A stretch of 64,000 nucleotides of DNA from Pedobacter nanyangensis (GTDB lineage Bacteria; Bacteroidota; Bacteroidia; Sphingobacteriales; Sphingobacteriaceae), in the NCBI RefSeq assembly GCF_003313505.1, contig NZ_QMHO01000014.1, positions 32,605 through 96,604 on the forward strand, given 5' to 3'. Both the position numbers and the translations under genes were made by a program. The notes beneath the pieces were generated by a model that had not been told where the DNA came from, searched no databases, and saw nothing but the letters and a program-made list of their open reading frames with translations. Below, piece by piece: positions 45,019 to 54,844 of this stretch (positions are counted from its first letter, which is position 1; every line of letters starts with the position of its first letter).

Positions 45019-47214
45019 TTAATCTACGATTTCTATCTTAATTTTCTTGTTTTTCACCAAAATGTTGTAATCTCCTGTTTCCAGGAAACGTTTTCCATCG
45101 CCATCCACAAAGCTGAGATCTCGCTCTGGATCAATGTCAAATTGATAGATTTTGGTTTCTCCCTTTTTCACGAGTTGCTTTTCGAAATACTTCAATTCTT
45201 TGATAGGTCGTGAAATAGTCGATACCGGATCTTGGATAAACCAATGTACGGTTTCTACCCCATCTCTATCGCCCGTATTACTTACCGGAATTTCCACCGT
45301 GAGTTTTTCACCACGCTTAATTTGCGTAGCAGATACTTTTAAATCGCCATATTGAAAAGTGGTATAGCTTAAACCATGCGCAAATTCGTATAAAGGCGTG
45401 CTTTGAATGTCCTGATATTTACCTTGATGTGGGCGGGCACTTTGTCTGTAATTGTAATAAATAGGAATTTGACCCGTGGAATAAGGGAAGGTCATGGATA
45501 GTTTACCAGAAGGATTTACCCTGCCCGACAATACCCTTGCCAATGGTTTACCTCCGGGCGTTCCAGGGTGCCACATGGTTAAAATGGCATCACTGATGGG
45601 TTCCAAACGGTTAAGTTCCAACGGGCGGCCACTCGATAATACCAATATCACTGGTTTGCCCAGTTTTTTCAGCTCCACGGCCAGTTCTTCCTGTATTTGT
45701 GGCAACGCAATCGTTGAGCGTGAAGCATTTTCGCCGCTCCAATTTTTCTTTTCGCCCAAGCAAAGTACAACCACATCGGCGTTTGCCGCAACATTTTTAG
45801 CTTCTTCAAAATTCTTTTTGTCTTGTCCATCAAAATCACAGCCTAAAGCATAGGTCACTTCGGCTTTGCCTTTATATTCTGCTTTTAAAGCATCCACCAC
45901 GGTGGTCACATCTTCGGCATTGCCTTGTGCGGCCCATGAACCTAGCAAATGCCATTTGGTTTGGGCAATTGGTCCAATTACCGCAATTTTAGCGGCTTTA
46001 TTTAAGGGTAAGGTTTTATTTTGGTTCTTTAACAAAACTATCGATTCTTCTGCCAATTGCTCGGCAATTTTCATGCTTTCTGGAAGATAAAATCTTTGTT
46101 TCTCGGTAGTGGTTCGGGTGTAAGGACGGTCAAATAATCCCAATCGGAATTTCACCCGCAGCACTCTTCTTACGGCATCGTTCAATAGGTTTTCAGGCAC
46201 TTTACCTTCGGTTACCAATTGGCCAAGGTGGTTATCATAACACCTGTTCATCATGTCCATTTCTACGCCTGCGATAAAGGCTTTTAAAGCGGCTTCTTTT
46301 TTATTGGCAGCCACACCTTGCGGACGCAACTGTTCTATCGATCCCCAATCAGATACCACAAAGCCATCGTGTTTCCAACGGTTTTTAAGTACCTCGGTTA
46401 AGGTGTAATGATTTGCCGAACCAGGTGTTCCGCTGATGTCGTTAAAGGAGCTCATTAAAGTTGCCGCTCCCGCTTTTACGCCCTGCTCGTAGGGCAGCAT
46501 GTAAGTGTCCCACAGCGTTTGCCTCGAAATCTCCGAATACACATAATCACGTCCTGCTTCGGAGGCTCCGTAACCCACATAATGTTTTAGGCAAGCCGCT
46601 ACGTTTTTCTCGCTCGACATGTCTTTACCTTGATAACCTTTTACCGAAGCCACGGTAAACACCGCATTGGTGTAAGGGTCTTCCCCGTAACCTTCGGCTA
46701 CACGGCCCCAACGTCCATCTCTGGCCACATCAATCATGGGCGAAAAAGTCCAATCTACCCCCGACATTCGGGCTTCCTGGGCGGCTACGCCACAAGCTTG
46801 CTCCACCAACTTGGGATTCCATGCACAGGCTTGGGCCAAGGAGATGGGGTAAATGGTACGAAAACCGTGGATCACATCGTAACCAAAAATGATGGGGATA
46901 CCCAAACGGCTTTGTTCCATCGCCTTTTTCTGCACCTTGTTACGCAAATCGGCATTGCTGCCGAAATAGATGAGCGAGCCAATTTGGGCTGGAATATCGT
47001 TCACTGGATCGGCCATGTTATTGGCATTGTCGTTACGCCCCAAGGTAAATTGGTTAAGCTGCATTACCTTTTCTTCTAAAGTCATGCGGGCCAACAAGTC
47101 TTCAATTCGCTTTTCAATGGGTTGCTTGGCATCTTTATATAGCGGATTTTCAGCTTTGTAGCCAGAAAATAAGGTAAGGGCGATTAGGGATAAGAGTAAG
47201 GTAACCTTTTTCAT
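45019..47214 (-). CDS. GH3 beta-glycosidase, BglX-like
   Basis: The 731-residue GH3 enzyme has a signal sequence, the N-terminal barrel with nucleophile D289 in DGFVVSDWGS, the alpha/beta sandwich near 390-600, and a C-terminal fibronectin-III-like domain (about 640-720). Conserved words include GRDYVYSEIS and IDVARDGRWGR. The usual activities are beta-glucosidase or beta-xylosidase, acting on exo-terminal residues in the periplasm. It lies 47 bp before the HTCS gene and 11 bp after the GH35-C protein gene. Confidence 0.92.
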   Translation of the reverse strand: MKKVTLLLSLIALTLFSGYKAENPLYKDAKQPIEKRIEDLLARMTLEEKVMQLNQFTLGRNDNANNMADPVNDIPAQIGSLIYFGSNADLRNKVQKKAMEQSRLGIPIIFGYDVIHGFRTIYPISLAQACAWNPKLVEQACGVAAQEARMSGVDWTFSPMIDVARDGRWGRVAEGYGEDPYTNAVFTVASVKGYQGKDMSSEKNVAACLKHYVGYGASEAGRDYVYSEISRQTLWDTYMLPYEQGVKAGAATLMSSFNDISGTPGSANHYTLTEVLKNRWKHDGFVVSDWGSIEQLRPQGVAANKKEAALKAFIAGVEMDMMNRCYDNHLGQLVTEGKVPENLLNDAVRRVLRVKFRLGLFDRPYTRTTTEKQRFYLPESMKIAEQLAEESIVLLKNQNKTLPLNKAAKIAVIGPIAQTKWHLLGSWAAQGNAEDVTTVVDALKAEYKGKAEVTYALGCDFDGQDKKNFEEAKNVAANADVVVLCLGEKKNWSGENASRSTIALPQIQEELAVELKKLGKPVILVLSSGRPLELNRLEPISDAILTMWHPGTPGGKPLARVLSGRVNPSGKLSMTFPYSTGQIPIYYNYRQSARPHQGKYQDIQSTPLYEFAHGLSYTTFQYGDLKVSATQIKRGEKLTVEIPVSNTGDRDGVETVHWFIQDPVSTISRPIKELKYFEKQLVKKGETKIYQFDIDPERDLSFVDGDGKRFLETGDYNILVKNKKIKIEIVD

Positions 47215-47225
47215 GATTGTTTAGT

Positions 47226-47993
47226 TTATTTAAAAACGGGGGTTTGCGATAGTTTCATGGTTTTTTGCTGGGGTTGCTTTAGTTCGAAAACGACGATTTC
47301 ATTTTCGCCTTTGGCTAAATCTTCGGTTGGGATTAGGATGGAACGTTGCTTTTCTTCTTCCCAGTAGGAACCCAAATATTTCCCGTTAATCCAAACTTCG
47401 CCCATTCCCCAACCAGAGATATCGAGATAAGTATTTTCTACGGCATCCAAACGGAACGTACCTTTATAAAACCCAGGATTTTCGTCGCTTAAATTGACAT
47501 CGAATTGAAGATTTTTAACGGGGAATTTCCGCACATTAAGTGGCAGCATTTTCCAGTTTTCGATCTCGTTTCCATCCAAGGTAATTCCGCCAAACAGGCC
47601 CTTGGAATTATCCGTGATTTCGGGACCGTAGGTAATCCTGCCAATGTTTTCTACATAAATTTGCAGCAGGTATTTTCCGGGCTCGGTTTTAATGGCCATC
47701 TTTTTGCGGTTATCGGTGAGCGTTCCCTGTAGCTTTCCATCCACGTACACCGCTGCGTAATTCCGTACATTTTCTAGCTCCAAGGCTTCGTTTTCTGTTT
47801 GGGTTACAATTTCCGTTTGATAGAGCACATAGCCAAATTCAACGTTCAGGTCGTTCATGGATAGCAACTGCTCCGACTCCACCACGGGCAAATAAACTTG
47901 TGCTAAGGACGCTTTTTTATCCAAGATGATTTCTTGCGCATGCAATACCTGACTGGCCAACATGCCTAAACTTAATGCGATTCTCCACTTCAT
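47226..47993 (-). CDS. Secreted stand-alone GH35 C-terminal (beta-sandwich) protein lacking the catalytic barrel
   Basis: The 255-residue protein is an intact frame: a signal peptide (MKWRIALSLGMLASQVLHA) joined to what is normally the C-terminal half of a GH35 beta-galactosidase. The typical GH35 motifs are present: FGYVLYQTEI, NYAAVYVDGKLQGTL, LLQIYVENIGRITYGP, NPGFYKGTFRLD, LDISGWGMGEVWINGKYLGSYW and LAKGENEIVVFEL. The N-terminal (beta/alpha)8 domain with the two catalytic glutamates is missing altogether. It is tightly packed (8 and 11 bp) between GH2 and GH3 genes in the operon. It may act as a galactose- or glycan-binding module, or be a retained fragment; a domain-loss event is inferred. 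Confidence 0.8.
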   Translation of the reverse strand: MKWRIALSLGMLASQVLHAQEIILDKKASLAQVYLPVVESEQLLSMNDLNVEFGYVLYQTEIVTQTENEALELENVRNYAAVYVDGKLQGTLTDNRKKMAIKTEPGKYLLQIYVENIGRITYGPEITDNSKGLFGGITLDGNEIENWKMLPLNVRKFPVKNLQFDVNLSDENPGFYKGTFRLDAVENTYLDISGWGMGEVWINGKYLGSYWEEEKQRSILIPTEDLAKGENEIVVFELKQPQQKTMKLSQTPVFK

Positions 47994-48001
47994 CTGACTT
48001 C

Positions 48002-50728
48002 CTATTTTGTTAAAAACGATTGAATAAATGATTCTTCTACCTGTACTTCTGGCGCAAAACGATTGCTTTTCACATAGTTGTCGATGCTGTAAAGCAACTG
48101 CTGCGTAGCAGGGCGCTTGTCCATGTCTTTTTCGGTATCTAAGGCCAACACCAACAGTTTTCCGCCGTTCATTTTAGCTTCGAAACCAATGCCCAATTTT
48201 TGGTTATTATCGTAACTATCGATAATTTGAATAAACGGACGAAGCTTTTCAGGAGCGTTTTGCATTTCGATCACCTTGGCATTGTTTAAAATATCCCACC
48301 ATTGCCAATCGGTATGATAAGAAGTGCTGAAATCATTAAACATGCCTTGTTTGTGGTGAATTAAACTACCAATGGTCATGGGTGGCCATGCAAACATAAT
48401 TGGGTTCCAAAAGTGGTTATGGAAAACTGATTTACGGCCTTTCACTTGGTTTGGCGATGGATAAAGCACTACGGTTTTACCTTGCGCCAGTTGTTTTTTG
48501 GCCGCATCGTCATATACGGTGGTGTAAAGCACCTGATTGGTAGATTGCATGAGGTTTTGATGCGGCGGGTACACCCAAATGTCCCAACTGTTTTTGATTT
48601 GGTCGTTCACCGAAACATGTACCGTAAGCTTTTGCTTGTTGGCAACACCTTTTAAAGGAATAGCAAATTCACCTACCGGAAATACGCCATCATTACCAAT
48701 GGTTTGGGTTTTTAAATTACCCTTTTGCAATACCTTTCCAGTTTCGTCGGTAAGCCACCATTTTAATTTGGCATTTTTAAGGACCGCATTACTGTAGTTA
48801 TACACTTCGGCTTTGCCTGTGAAGGTTTCGTTATTGAAATAGGCACTCTTCTCGTAACGCAATAAGGCTACGGTAGGTCCACAAAATTCTTTAAACTTCT
48901 CTGGCGTGACCAAACCTTTCGAATCCCAGAAAGGATCCAAAATACCTACCGGGGCATAACCTTGACCAGGGAAATCATTGATAGACAGCAATTGGAAACC
49001 CGCCGATTTTGAAGAACGTAACAGTGCTTCAATCACTGCTTTGTACTCCAAAACCGTTAATGCGCCCGAGGCACGAAAAAAGTCGTTAGCCTGATCGAGC
49101 ATGCCGTTTTTTTGCAACAGGTCTTTAAATACCTCAAAGTTGCGGGCTTCTACAGGGCTGTTGGCATATTTTTTAATTTCCTCGAAGTTGGGGTACACAC
49201 AACGTTGCCCCGACTCGTGGGAAATTACCGGCACGTCTACATCTGATTCTGTGCTTCTATCCCAATCGGTATTGGGCAAACCTTCGTAAACTTTTACAGG
49301 GCCTTTGTTGGTTTGTTGCGATACGTAATATTGGTCTGATTTTACCCGGGTACGAGCCGTGGAACCACTGAACAGGTGACGCGAATCCAACTTTCTACCT
49401 TCGGCGGTCAATTCCTCAATAAAATCGAAGTTGCCCGTAATTTCGTTACCATTGCAATACAACACAAATGACGGATGGTTCCCGTATTCCTTTAAAATGG
49501 CTTTAATTTCCCTACGGAAAAAGTTGTAACGGTCTTCATCGGGTTCGGCATCTTTACCCCACATCGGCATTTCTACCTCAAAGTAAATCCCGTGTTTATC
49601 CGCCATGCGGAAAGCAGCTTTTGGAGGGCACCATGAGTGGAAACGCAAATGGTTCAATCCATAATCTTTCATGAGCAACATGATGCGTTCCCACGAGGCA
49701 TCGTCTACTGGCGCATAGCCTGTTTTAGGGAAAACCGCATTTTCTACATTGCCCCTTAAGTGAATGGGACGATTATTGAGCAACACGTGACTTTTGCCTT
49801 GTTTCACTTCACGCATGCCGAAAGTATCGGATTTAGCATGCTGATAATTAGTCTTCCCATCAGAGGTGTTCAATTGAGCGGTAATTTGATAAAGATTGGG
49901 GTTAAACTCGTCCCATAGTTTCACATTTTTACCCAGTGGAATAGTGCTTTCTACAAACGTAACCGAGTCGTTGCTCACTACAGCAATCTCACTTTTAAGG
50001 TTATAATTTGGGCCAGTAATGGTAAAATTGGCTTTTCCTTTTACCTGCTTTTTGGTGTCGTTATTTACCTGCAACCTTACCTTAATGGAGTTGTTGGCAA
50101 TATTTGGATAAACCTGTAGGTCTTCCACAAAAACAGGGTCAATAGCCATGAGCTTCATTTCTCCCAATATCCCGTTCCAGTTAATTTGGGTAAACTCGGT
50201 GTGGGCGTGGTTCCACTTATGGGTTTTGTACTGATATCTGTTATCGATACAAACCGTGATGCGATGCGTTTTACCTGGTTTTACAAATTCGGTTAAATCG
50301 TGGTTATGTGGTACGCTGATGTAATCAATTTGGCTTACCTCCTTGGTATCTACATAAATGGAGCTTAACCAATGGGTACGTTCAAAATACATGAAGATTT
50401 TTTTCCCTTTCCAAGCGGCAGGAATTTCGATATCACGTTGGTACCAGGCCGGGCCCATGTATTCGTATTTGCGGGTTAGGCGATCGATGTATTTGTAGGG
50501 GACTTTATAGCCAATCTGATAATCGTCGGTAATGCCGGGAAGCTGAATGGTTTCCTGCAGCTCATGGTTATACCTTGGCGATAATGAGCCTCTACGGAAA
50601 TCCATCACATCGGTTTGGAACTTCCAAGTGCCTGATAAATCTACAACGTTTTGTGCTTTTAGCGCTCCTACCTGCGCCACTAATAGGATTAAAAATATAT
50701 GCGTGAGATGTCTTAACTGATTATTCAT
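48002..50728 (-). CDS. GH2-family glycosidase, large divergent form
   Basis: The 908-residue protein has a signal peptide (to about 26), an N-terminal jelly-roll sugar-binding domain (LSGTWKFQTD to about 200), an Ig-like domain (about 200-310), the TIM barrel with candidate acid/base E429 in LYCNGNEITG and candidate nucleophile E505 in VISHESGQR, and a long C-terminal beta-sandwich extension (650-908). GH2 enzymes are beta-galactosidases, beta-mannosidases or beta-glucuronidases; which applies here is not clear. It lies 8 bp before the GH35-C gene. A spacer of 324 bp with two dispersed repeats separates it from the second GH2. Confidence 0.85.
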   Translation of the reverse strand: MNNQLRHLTHIFLILLVAQVGALKAQNVVDLSGTWKFQTDVMDFRRGSLSPRYNHELQETIQLPGITDDYQIGYKVPYKYIDRLTRKYEYMGPAWYQRDIEIPAAWKGKKIFMYFERTHWLSSIYVDTKEVSQIDYISVPHNHDLTEFVKPGKTHRITVCIDNRYQYKTHKWNHAHTEFTQINWNGILGEMKLMAIDPVFVEDLQVYPNIANNSIKVRLQVNNDTKKQVKGKANFTITGPNYNLKSEIAVVSNDSVTFVESTIPLGKNVKLWDEFNPNLYQITAQLNTSDGKTNYQHAKSDTFGMREVKQGKSHVLLNNRPIHLRGNVENAVFPKTGYAPVDDASWERIMLLMKDYGLNHLRFHSWCPPKAAFRMADKHGIYFEVEMPMWGKDAEPDEDRYNFFRREIKAILKEYGNHPSFVLYCNGNEITGNFDFIEELTAEGRKLDSRHLFSGSTARTRVKSDQYYVSQQTNKGPVKVYEGLPNTDWDRSTESDVDVPVISHESGQRCVYPNFEEIKKYANSPVEARNFEVFKDLLQKNGMLDQANDFFRASGALTVLEYKAVIEALLRSSKSAGFQLLSINDFPGQGYAPVGILDPFWDSKGLVTPEKFKEFCGPTVALLRYEKSAYFNNETFTGKAEVYNYSNAVLKNAKLKWWLTDETGKVLQKGNLKTQTIGNDGVFPVGEFAIPLKGVANKQKLTVHVSVNDQIKNSWDIWVYPPHQNLMQSTNQVLYTTVYDDAAKKQLAQGKTVVLYPSPNQVKGRKSVFHNHFWNPIMFAWPPMTIGSLIHHKQGMFNDFSTSYHTDWQWWDILNNAKVIEMQNAPEKLRPFIQIIDSYDNNQKLGIGFEAKMNGGKLLVLALDTEKDMDKRPATQQLLYSIDNYVKSNRFAPEVQVEESFIQSFLTK

Positions 50729-50802
50729 TGCGGTGTGGTGTCTACTGTTTCTTTCGTGTGTTTAGCGTTGTTTTTATTGTTTAGATGTTATTTTGCTATT
50801 TC

Positions 50803-50876
50803 CGTCATTCGAAGCAATCTTAAAGCGATAGTATTGGAACCTAGAGATTGCTTCGTCGTTCCTCCTCGCAATGACG
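50803..50876. repeat. Dispersed GTCATTGCGAG element, copy 2 (partial)
   Basis: Bounded by CGTCATTCGAAGCAATC and GATTGCTTCGTCG...CGCAATGACG. The right end is intact; the left end is shortened relative to the neighbouring copy. Confidence 0.65.
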
Positions 50877-50939
50877 TGGCTTTTATCGTCACCTGATTCT
50901 GGCGATGATGCAAGGATTACCGCATGACGCCACTATTTT

Positions 50940-51046
50940 CGTCATTGCGAGGAGGAACGACGAAGCAATCTTACAACTGTCGCTAAACAAATAGCATTAA
51001 GATTGCTTCCCCGAAAAGTCGGGATAGGCTGTGCCTCGCAATGACG
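50940..51046. repeat. Dispersed GTCATTGCGAG element, copy 3
   Basis: A 107-bp unit beginning CGTCATTGCGAGGAGGAACG and ending with CTCGCAATGACG. It contains GAAGCAATC/GATTGCTTC pairs and a CCCGAAAAGTCGGG hairpin, as in copy 1 at 8614-8750. Confidence 0.8.
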
Positions 51047-51052
51047 ATCTAG

Positions 51053-52840
51053 CTATTTACGATCATAATATGCTTTCATTAAATACCAGGCTTTTTTCCT
51101 ATACCCTTGGTCAGATACCAGCCCTTTGCGGTTCCAATCTTCTTGGTTGCTAGGGTGGAAACGGAAAGGGGAACGGAAATCGAACAATACCCAGGGCGAG
51201 GTACCACGCAGGTTAGGGATATGCTTAAACATTTCCAGATTATCCCTATACAAAGTTGCCTGATAATCTTCGCTCCAAGAACTCACCACATCGGCATCGC
51301 CTGTTTTACCGTAAAGGGCCTCGCCACCAAATTCTGATACAATTAACGGCTGCCCTTTAGCCACGTCCCAAGTGGCTTGATCAGGGCTTACTGGCCAAGG
51401 GTGGTACCAGCCCATGTATTTGTTTACGGCTACTACATCCAGTTCTTTGATAAAAGGATCGTCCATGATGAACACCTGCCTGTCTTTATTAAATCGCACC
51501 AAATCAAAAGCTGCCGTAATCAATCTAGTGGTATCAATGGCTTTGGTGGTTTCAATCAGGTATTTCAAAAAGGCATTACGTGGTGCCGAGGGCTGCGTTT
51601 CGTTGGCCACACCCCAAAAGGTTAAAGCGCAACGGTTTTTGTCGCGTTTCACCATTTCCTGCATCATTTTCCCTGCCTTTTCTTTGGTGGCCTGGTTCTC
51701 GAAATCAATTCCCTGCCAAATAGGGATTTCTTCCCATAGTAAGAAACCCATTTTTTCGGCCAGCCTTACGATGTATTCATTTTGCGGATAATGCGCCAAA
51801 CGGATCATGTTACAGCCCAAAGCTTTGGCTTCTGAGAGCAACATCACGGCATCGGCCTGCGAAAATGCCCTGCCTTTACGTTGCGGAATTTCTTCGTGGA
51901 AGGAAATAGATTTAAGGAAGATGGGTTGATCGTTCAAATACACATCCTCCCCTTTTACCCAAACATTACGGAAACCGATTTCTTCGGATACCTGATCGTT
52001 ATCGCTCGACACTTTCACCTTGTACAGGGTTGGGTTGCTTGGCGACCAACGTTTCAACTTTTTAGTAAGGAAGGAGGTTTTCACTTCGCCATTGGCATCC
52101 GTTTTAAGTGTTTGCTTTAGCTGTAGCTCAGGAATTTCGATGGTTACCGCTGCATTGGCCAATTTTTCTGAAAGTTTTACCTGGGCATCGATCTTATTGG
52201 CTTTACGTTTATCCAGTTGGATGAAATAATCTTCGATGAATACTTTCGGGGTACTTACCAAAAATACATCGCGGGTAATGCCGCCGTAGTTCCACCAATC
52301 AAAAGCCATGGCTGGAATAGCGTCTACCCTACGGGTATTGTTCACCTCCACCGCCAAAAAGTTATCCTTTTCTTTCACGGCATCGGTTACTTCCATTTGG
52401 AATGGCGTAAAACCACCTTCGTGCTGCCCAATTTCCTTTCCGTTCAGGTAAATGCGGCAACGATAACTTACTGCTCCAAAGTAAAGGAACAGTCGTTTGC
52501 TGCTTGCTTTGGCCACATCGAACCTACGGGCATACCAAATCGTACCCTCATAATATTTCAGTTCGGGCAGTTGGCTGTTCCAATCAGAAGGCACGTTTAA
52601 GCGTAAACCGTTATCGAACGAGTACTCATAAAAATCGATCTTGGTTTCGGGCTTCTTGTTCAGATAGATCTTGTTTTTACGGCCTTGGTCGTAAAGATCA
52701 ATAATGGCATCCCATTTTCCGTTGAGCGATTGTGTTTGACGCCCATACACGTTGATCAGCGTTTGCTGTGCAAATACATTCGTAAAAACGACACTAAAAA
52801 ACAGGGATAATGCTAAGTAAAAAGTCTTCGGCTTCCTCAT
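51053..52840 (-). CDS. GH2 enzyme of beta-glucuronidase type
   Basis: The 595-residue protein has a signal peptide (to about residue 25), the GH2 sugar-binding domain (35-200), Ig-like domain (200-300) and TIM barrel. The acid/base is E414 in WGVANE and the nucleophile E503 in VSEFGGE. Near the C terminus N570-R571-K572 (DWNRKGLVSDQG) reproduces the NxK motif that binds the uronate carboxylate in beta-glucuronidases; the surrounding YMGWYHPW also resembles those enzymes. I infer beta-glucuronidase activity with good confidence. It precedes the 324-bp spacer and follows GH97 by 9 bp. Confidence 0.9.
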   Translation of the reverse strand: MRKPKTFYLALSLFFSVVFTNVFAQQTLINVYGRQTQSLNGKWDAIIDLYDQGRKNKIYLNKKPETKIDFYEYSFDNGLRLNVPSDWNSQLPELKYYEGTIWYARRFDVAKASSKRLFLYFGAVSYRCRIYLNGKEIGQHEGGFTPFQMEVTDAVKEKDNFLAVEVNNTRRVDAIPAMAFDWWNYGGITRDVFLVSTPKVFIEDYFIQLDKRKANKIDAQVKLSEKLANAAVTIEIPELQLKQTLKTDANGEVKTSFLTKKLKRWSPSNPTLYKVKVSSDNDQVSEEIGFRNVWVKGEDVYLNDQPIFLKSISFHEEIPQRKGRAFSQADAVMLLSEAKALGCNMIRLAHYPQNEYIVRLAEKMGFLLWEEIPIWQGIDFENQATKEKAGKMMQEMVKRDKNRCALTFWGVANETQPSAPRNAFLKYLIETTKAIDTTRLITAAFDLVRFNKDRQVFIMDDPFIKELDVVAVNKYMGWYHPWPVSPDQATWDVAKGQPLIVSEFGGEALYGKTGDADVVSSWSEDYQATLYRDNLEMFKHIPNLRGTSPWVLFDFRSPFRFHPSNQEDWNRKGLVSDQGYRKKAWYLMKAYYDRK

Positions 52841-52849
52841 AAACGGTTG

Positions 52850-54838
52850 TTATTTCTTGTAAATTTTCATGGCAAAACCACCGCCCTTTGCCATGTTAAG
52901 GGCCATTTTGCGGTTGGCTGGAATGGTCACGGTTTCTTTTTGATAGTCGGAGGCAATGCGATTGGCGTTCGCTCCGTCGCGGTACAATTCGGCCACGTAA
53001 TTTCCTTCACCTAAAAAAGACAGGTCCAAGGCTGCTTTACGGGCATCCCAGTTGGTCATACCGCCCACATACCATACTTCTCCTTTTCTGCGGGCAATAG
53101 TCAAATGTTTTCCTATTTGCCCATCAAGGGCGATGCTTTGGTCCCAAACGGTAGGCACGGCCGAAATGAAATCGGTACACTCCTGCTCCTTTTCGTAATT
53201 GGTGGGGCTATCGCACAGCATGTTCAAAGGCGATTCGAAAATGACATATTGGGCCAATTGGCGACAGCGGGTGCCTTGGCTCATCGGCTCATCATTGATA
53301 CCGCGATGGGTGCGTTTGGTGGCATTGCGCATGGCACCTTGGGTGTAATCAATTGGGCCAGCCACCATACGGATAAAAGGCATGGTCACGTCGTAAGTTA
53401 CCTGATCTAACTCGGGGCCAGTCCATTTCATTTGTTCCAAACCATGCACGGCTTCAAAGTTGATCACGTTTGGATAGGTTCTGTTGATGCCCGTAGGCTT
53501 ATAGGTGCCATGGAAATCGAGCATCAGTTGGTACTTTGCCGCTATCTCCGCAGCTCGGTAATGGAAATCCACCATCGGCTGGTCATCACGGTCCATGAAA
53601 TCGATTTTGAAACCTTTCACACCCATTTCCGAGTAATGCTTGCACACTTTCTCTAAATCTCTTTCGAAAGCATAATAGCCTGCCCATAGGATGATGCCTA
53701 CGTTTTTGGCTTTGCCATGCGCAATCAGTTTCTTCAAATCAATTTCGGGCACTACCTGAAATAAATCTGCCTTTTTGTTTACCGCCCAGCCTTCATCCAA
53801 AATCACGTACTGAATGCCATTTTTAGCTGCAAAATCAATGTAGGCCTGATAGGTTTGGGTATTGATGCCCGCTTCAAAATCGACCTTCGAAATGCCCCAA
53901 TGGTTCCACCATTCCCAAGCTACTTTACCTGGTTTCACCCAAGATGCGTCTGCTAATCGTGATGGAGCCGCCAATTGATACACCATATCGTTATCGGCCA
54001 ATTCAGTATCACTGGTAGACACGATGACGATACGCCAGGGAAATTTGGCCTTGGCTTGGCTTTTGGCCAAATACGGTTCACGCGAAGTCACCAACTGTTG
54101 CAACTCATTGTGACCGCCTTGTTTGGTGGCCGTTGGGTAAGGTGCAAAATCAGATTGTAGCGAGGTAGATCCATCTTTGTTCACCAAGTACATGCCTGGG
54201 TAGCTTTCCAAATCGGCCTCTGCCAAACATACTTTCTTCCCTTTATCCAAGCTCACCACCAAAGGACTAAAGGCCAGTTTATCGGCACTCATTTTACTTA
54301 ATGCGGTATAGGTGTACTCATTTTCGAAGGAGTTGAAGTACTGGCTTTCGAGGTCTTTGTATTTCCCTTTTACGTAGGGCACGTAAACATTAAAATCCTT
54401 CGTGAAATTAAAGCGTGCTTCTTCATTTTTAACGATAATGGCCTGATTGCTGTTGGACACAAAACGGTAAGCAACACCTTGGTTATAGGCCCTAAAAATG
54501 AGGCTAAAGTTTTCCTTAAATTGAAGTACCAGCTCCTGATATTGATCGGTAATTTGATTTCTTTTGTAAAAGAGAGCGCTAATTTGTTGGTTTACGGCAT
54601 GGGTTTTTGCGCTGCTTAGATGGGAGCCACGACCCCAAGTAGGGCCATTTTCCAAAGCCATTGCCAGTGGAGAGGGTTTTAAAATCGTATCGCTTTCGTG
54701 GGTAATCAAATAGCTGATCTGATCGCCAAGGGAAACAGTAGTGACCAGTTTGCCATTGGGCGATTTTAGTTGGTATTTCTTTTGGGCCCAATTTGGAAGC
54801 GCCAAAGCCAGTAATAGTATGGTTAGAGTATGTTTCAT
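52850..54838 (-). CDS. GH97 alpha-glycosidase, retaining type
   Basis: The 662-residue protein has a signal peptide (to about 19), the N-terminal beta-supersandwich of GH97 (SPNGKLVTTVSLGDQISY and on), the barrel with VILDEGWA and GVKGFKIDFMDRDDQ, and a C-terminal beta domain. D413 in KIDFMDRDD corresponds to the retaining nucleophile of BtGH97b-like enzymes rather than to the inverting SusB type; E462 and E468 in NFEAVHGLEQ are candidates for the acid/base. The likely substrate is an alpha-galactoside or alpha-glucoside; alpha-galactosidase is favoured by the retaining motif. GH97 often depends on calcium. Neighbour genes are 6 and 9 bp away. Confidence 0.9.
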   Translation of the reverse strand: MKHTLTILLLALALPNWAQKKYQLKSPNGKLVTTVSLGDQISYLITHESDTILKPSPLAMALENGPTWGRGSHLSSAKTHAVNQQISALFYKRNQITDQYQELVLQFKENFSLIFRAYNQGVAYRFVSNSNQAIIVKNEEARFNFTKDFNVYVPYVKGKYKDLESQYFNSFENEYTYTALSKMSADKLAFSPLVVSLDKGKKVCLAEADLESYPGMYLVNKDGSTSLQSDFAPYPTATKQGGHNELQQLVTSREPYLAKSQAKAKFPWRIVIVSTSDTELADNDMVYQLAAPSRLADASWVKPGKVAWEWWNHWGISKVDFEAGINTQTYQAYIDFAAKNGIQYVILDEGWAVNKKADLFQVVPEIDLKKLIAHGKAKNVGIILWAGYYAFERDLEKVCKHYSEMGVKGFKIDFMDRDDQPMVDFHYRAAEIAAKYQLMLDFHGTYKPTGINRTYPNVINFEAVHGLEQMKWTGPELDQVTYDVTMPFIRMVAGPIDYTQGAMRNATKRTHRGINDEPMSQGTRCRQLAQYVIFESPLNMLCDSPTNYEKEQECTDFISAVPTVWDQSIALDGQIGKHLTIARRKGEVWYVGGMTNWDARKAALDLSFLGEGNYVAELYRDGANANRIASDYQKETVTIPANRKMALNMAKGGGFAMKIYKK

Positions 54839-54844
54839 GCGGTG

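Larger units (their letters stand above)
50729..51052. other. Repeat-filled spacer inside the glycosidase operon
   Basis: This is the only large gap (324 bp) in an otherwise tightly packed operon. It contains two dispersed palindromic elements (50803-50876 and 50940-51046) and no gene. The elements could reduce or terminate read-through to the genes downstream, or be silent insertions. Confidence 0.65.
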
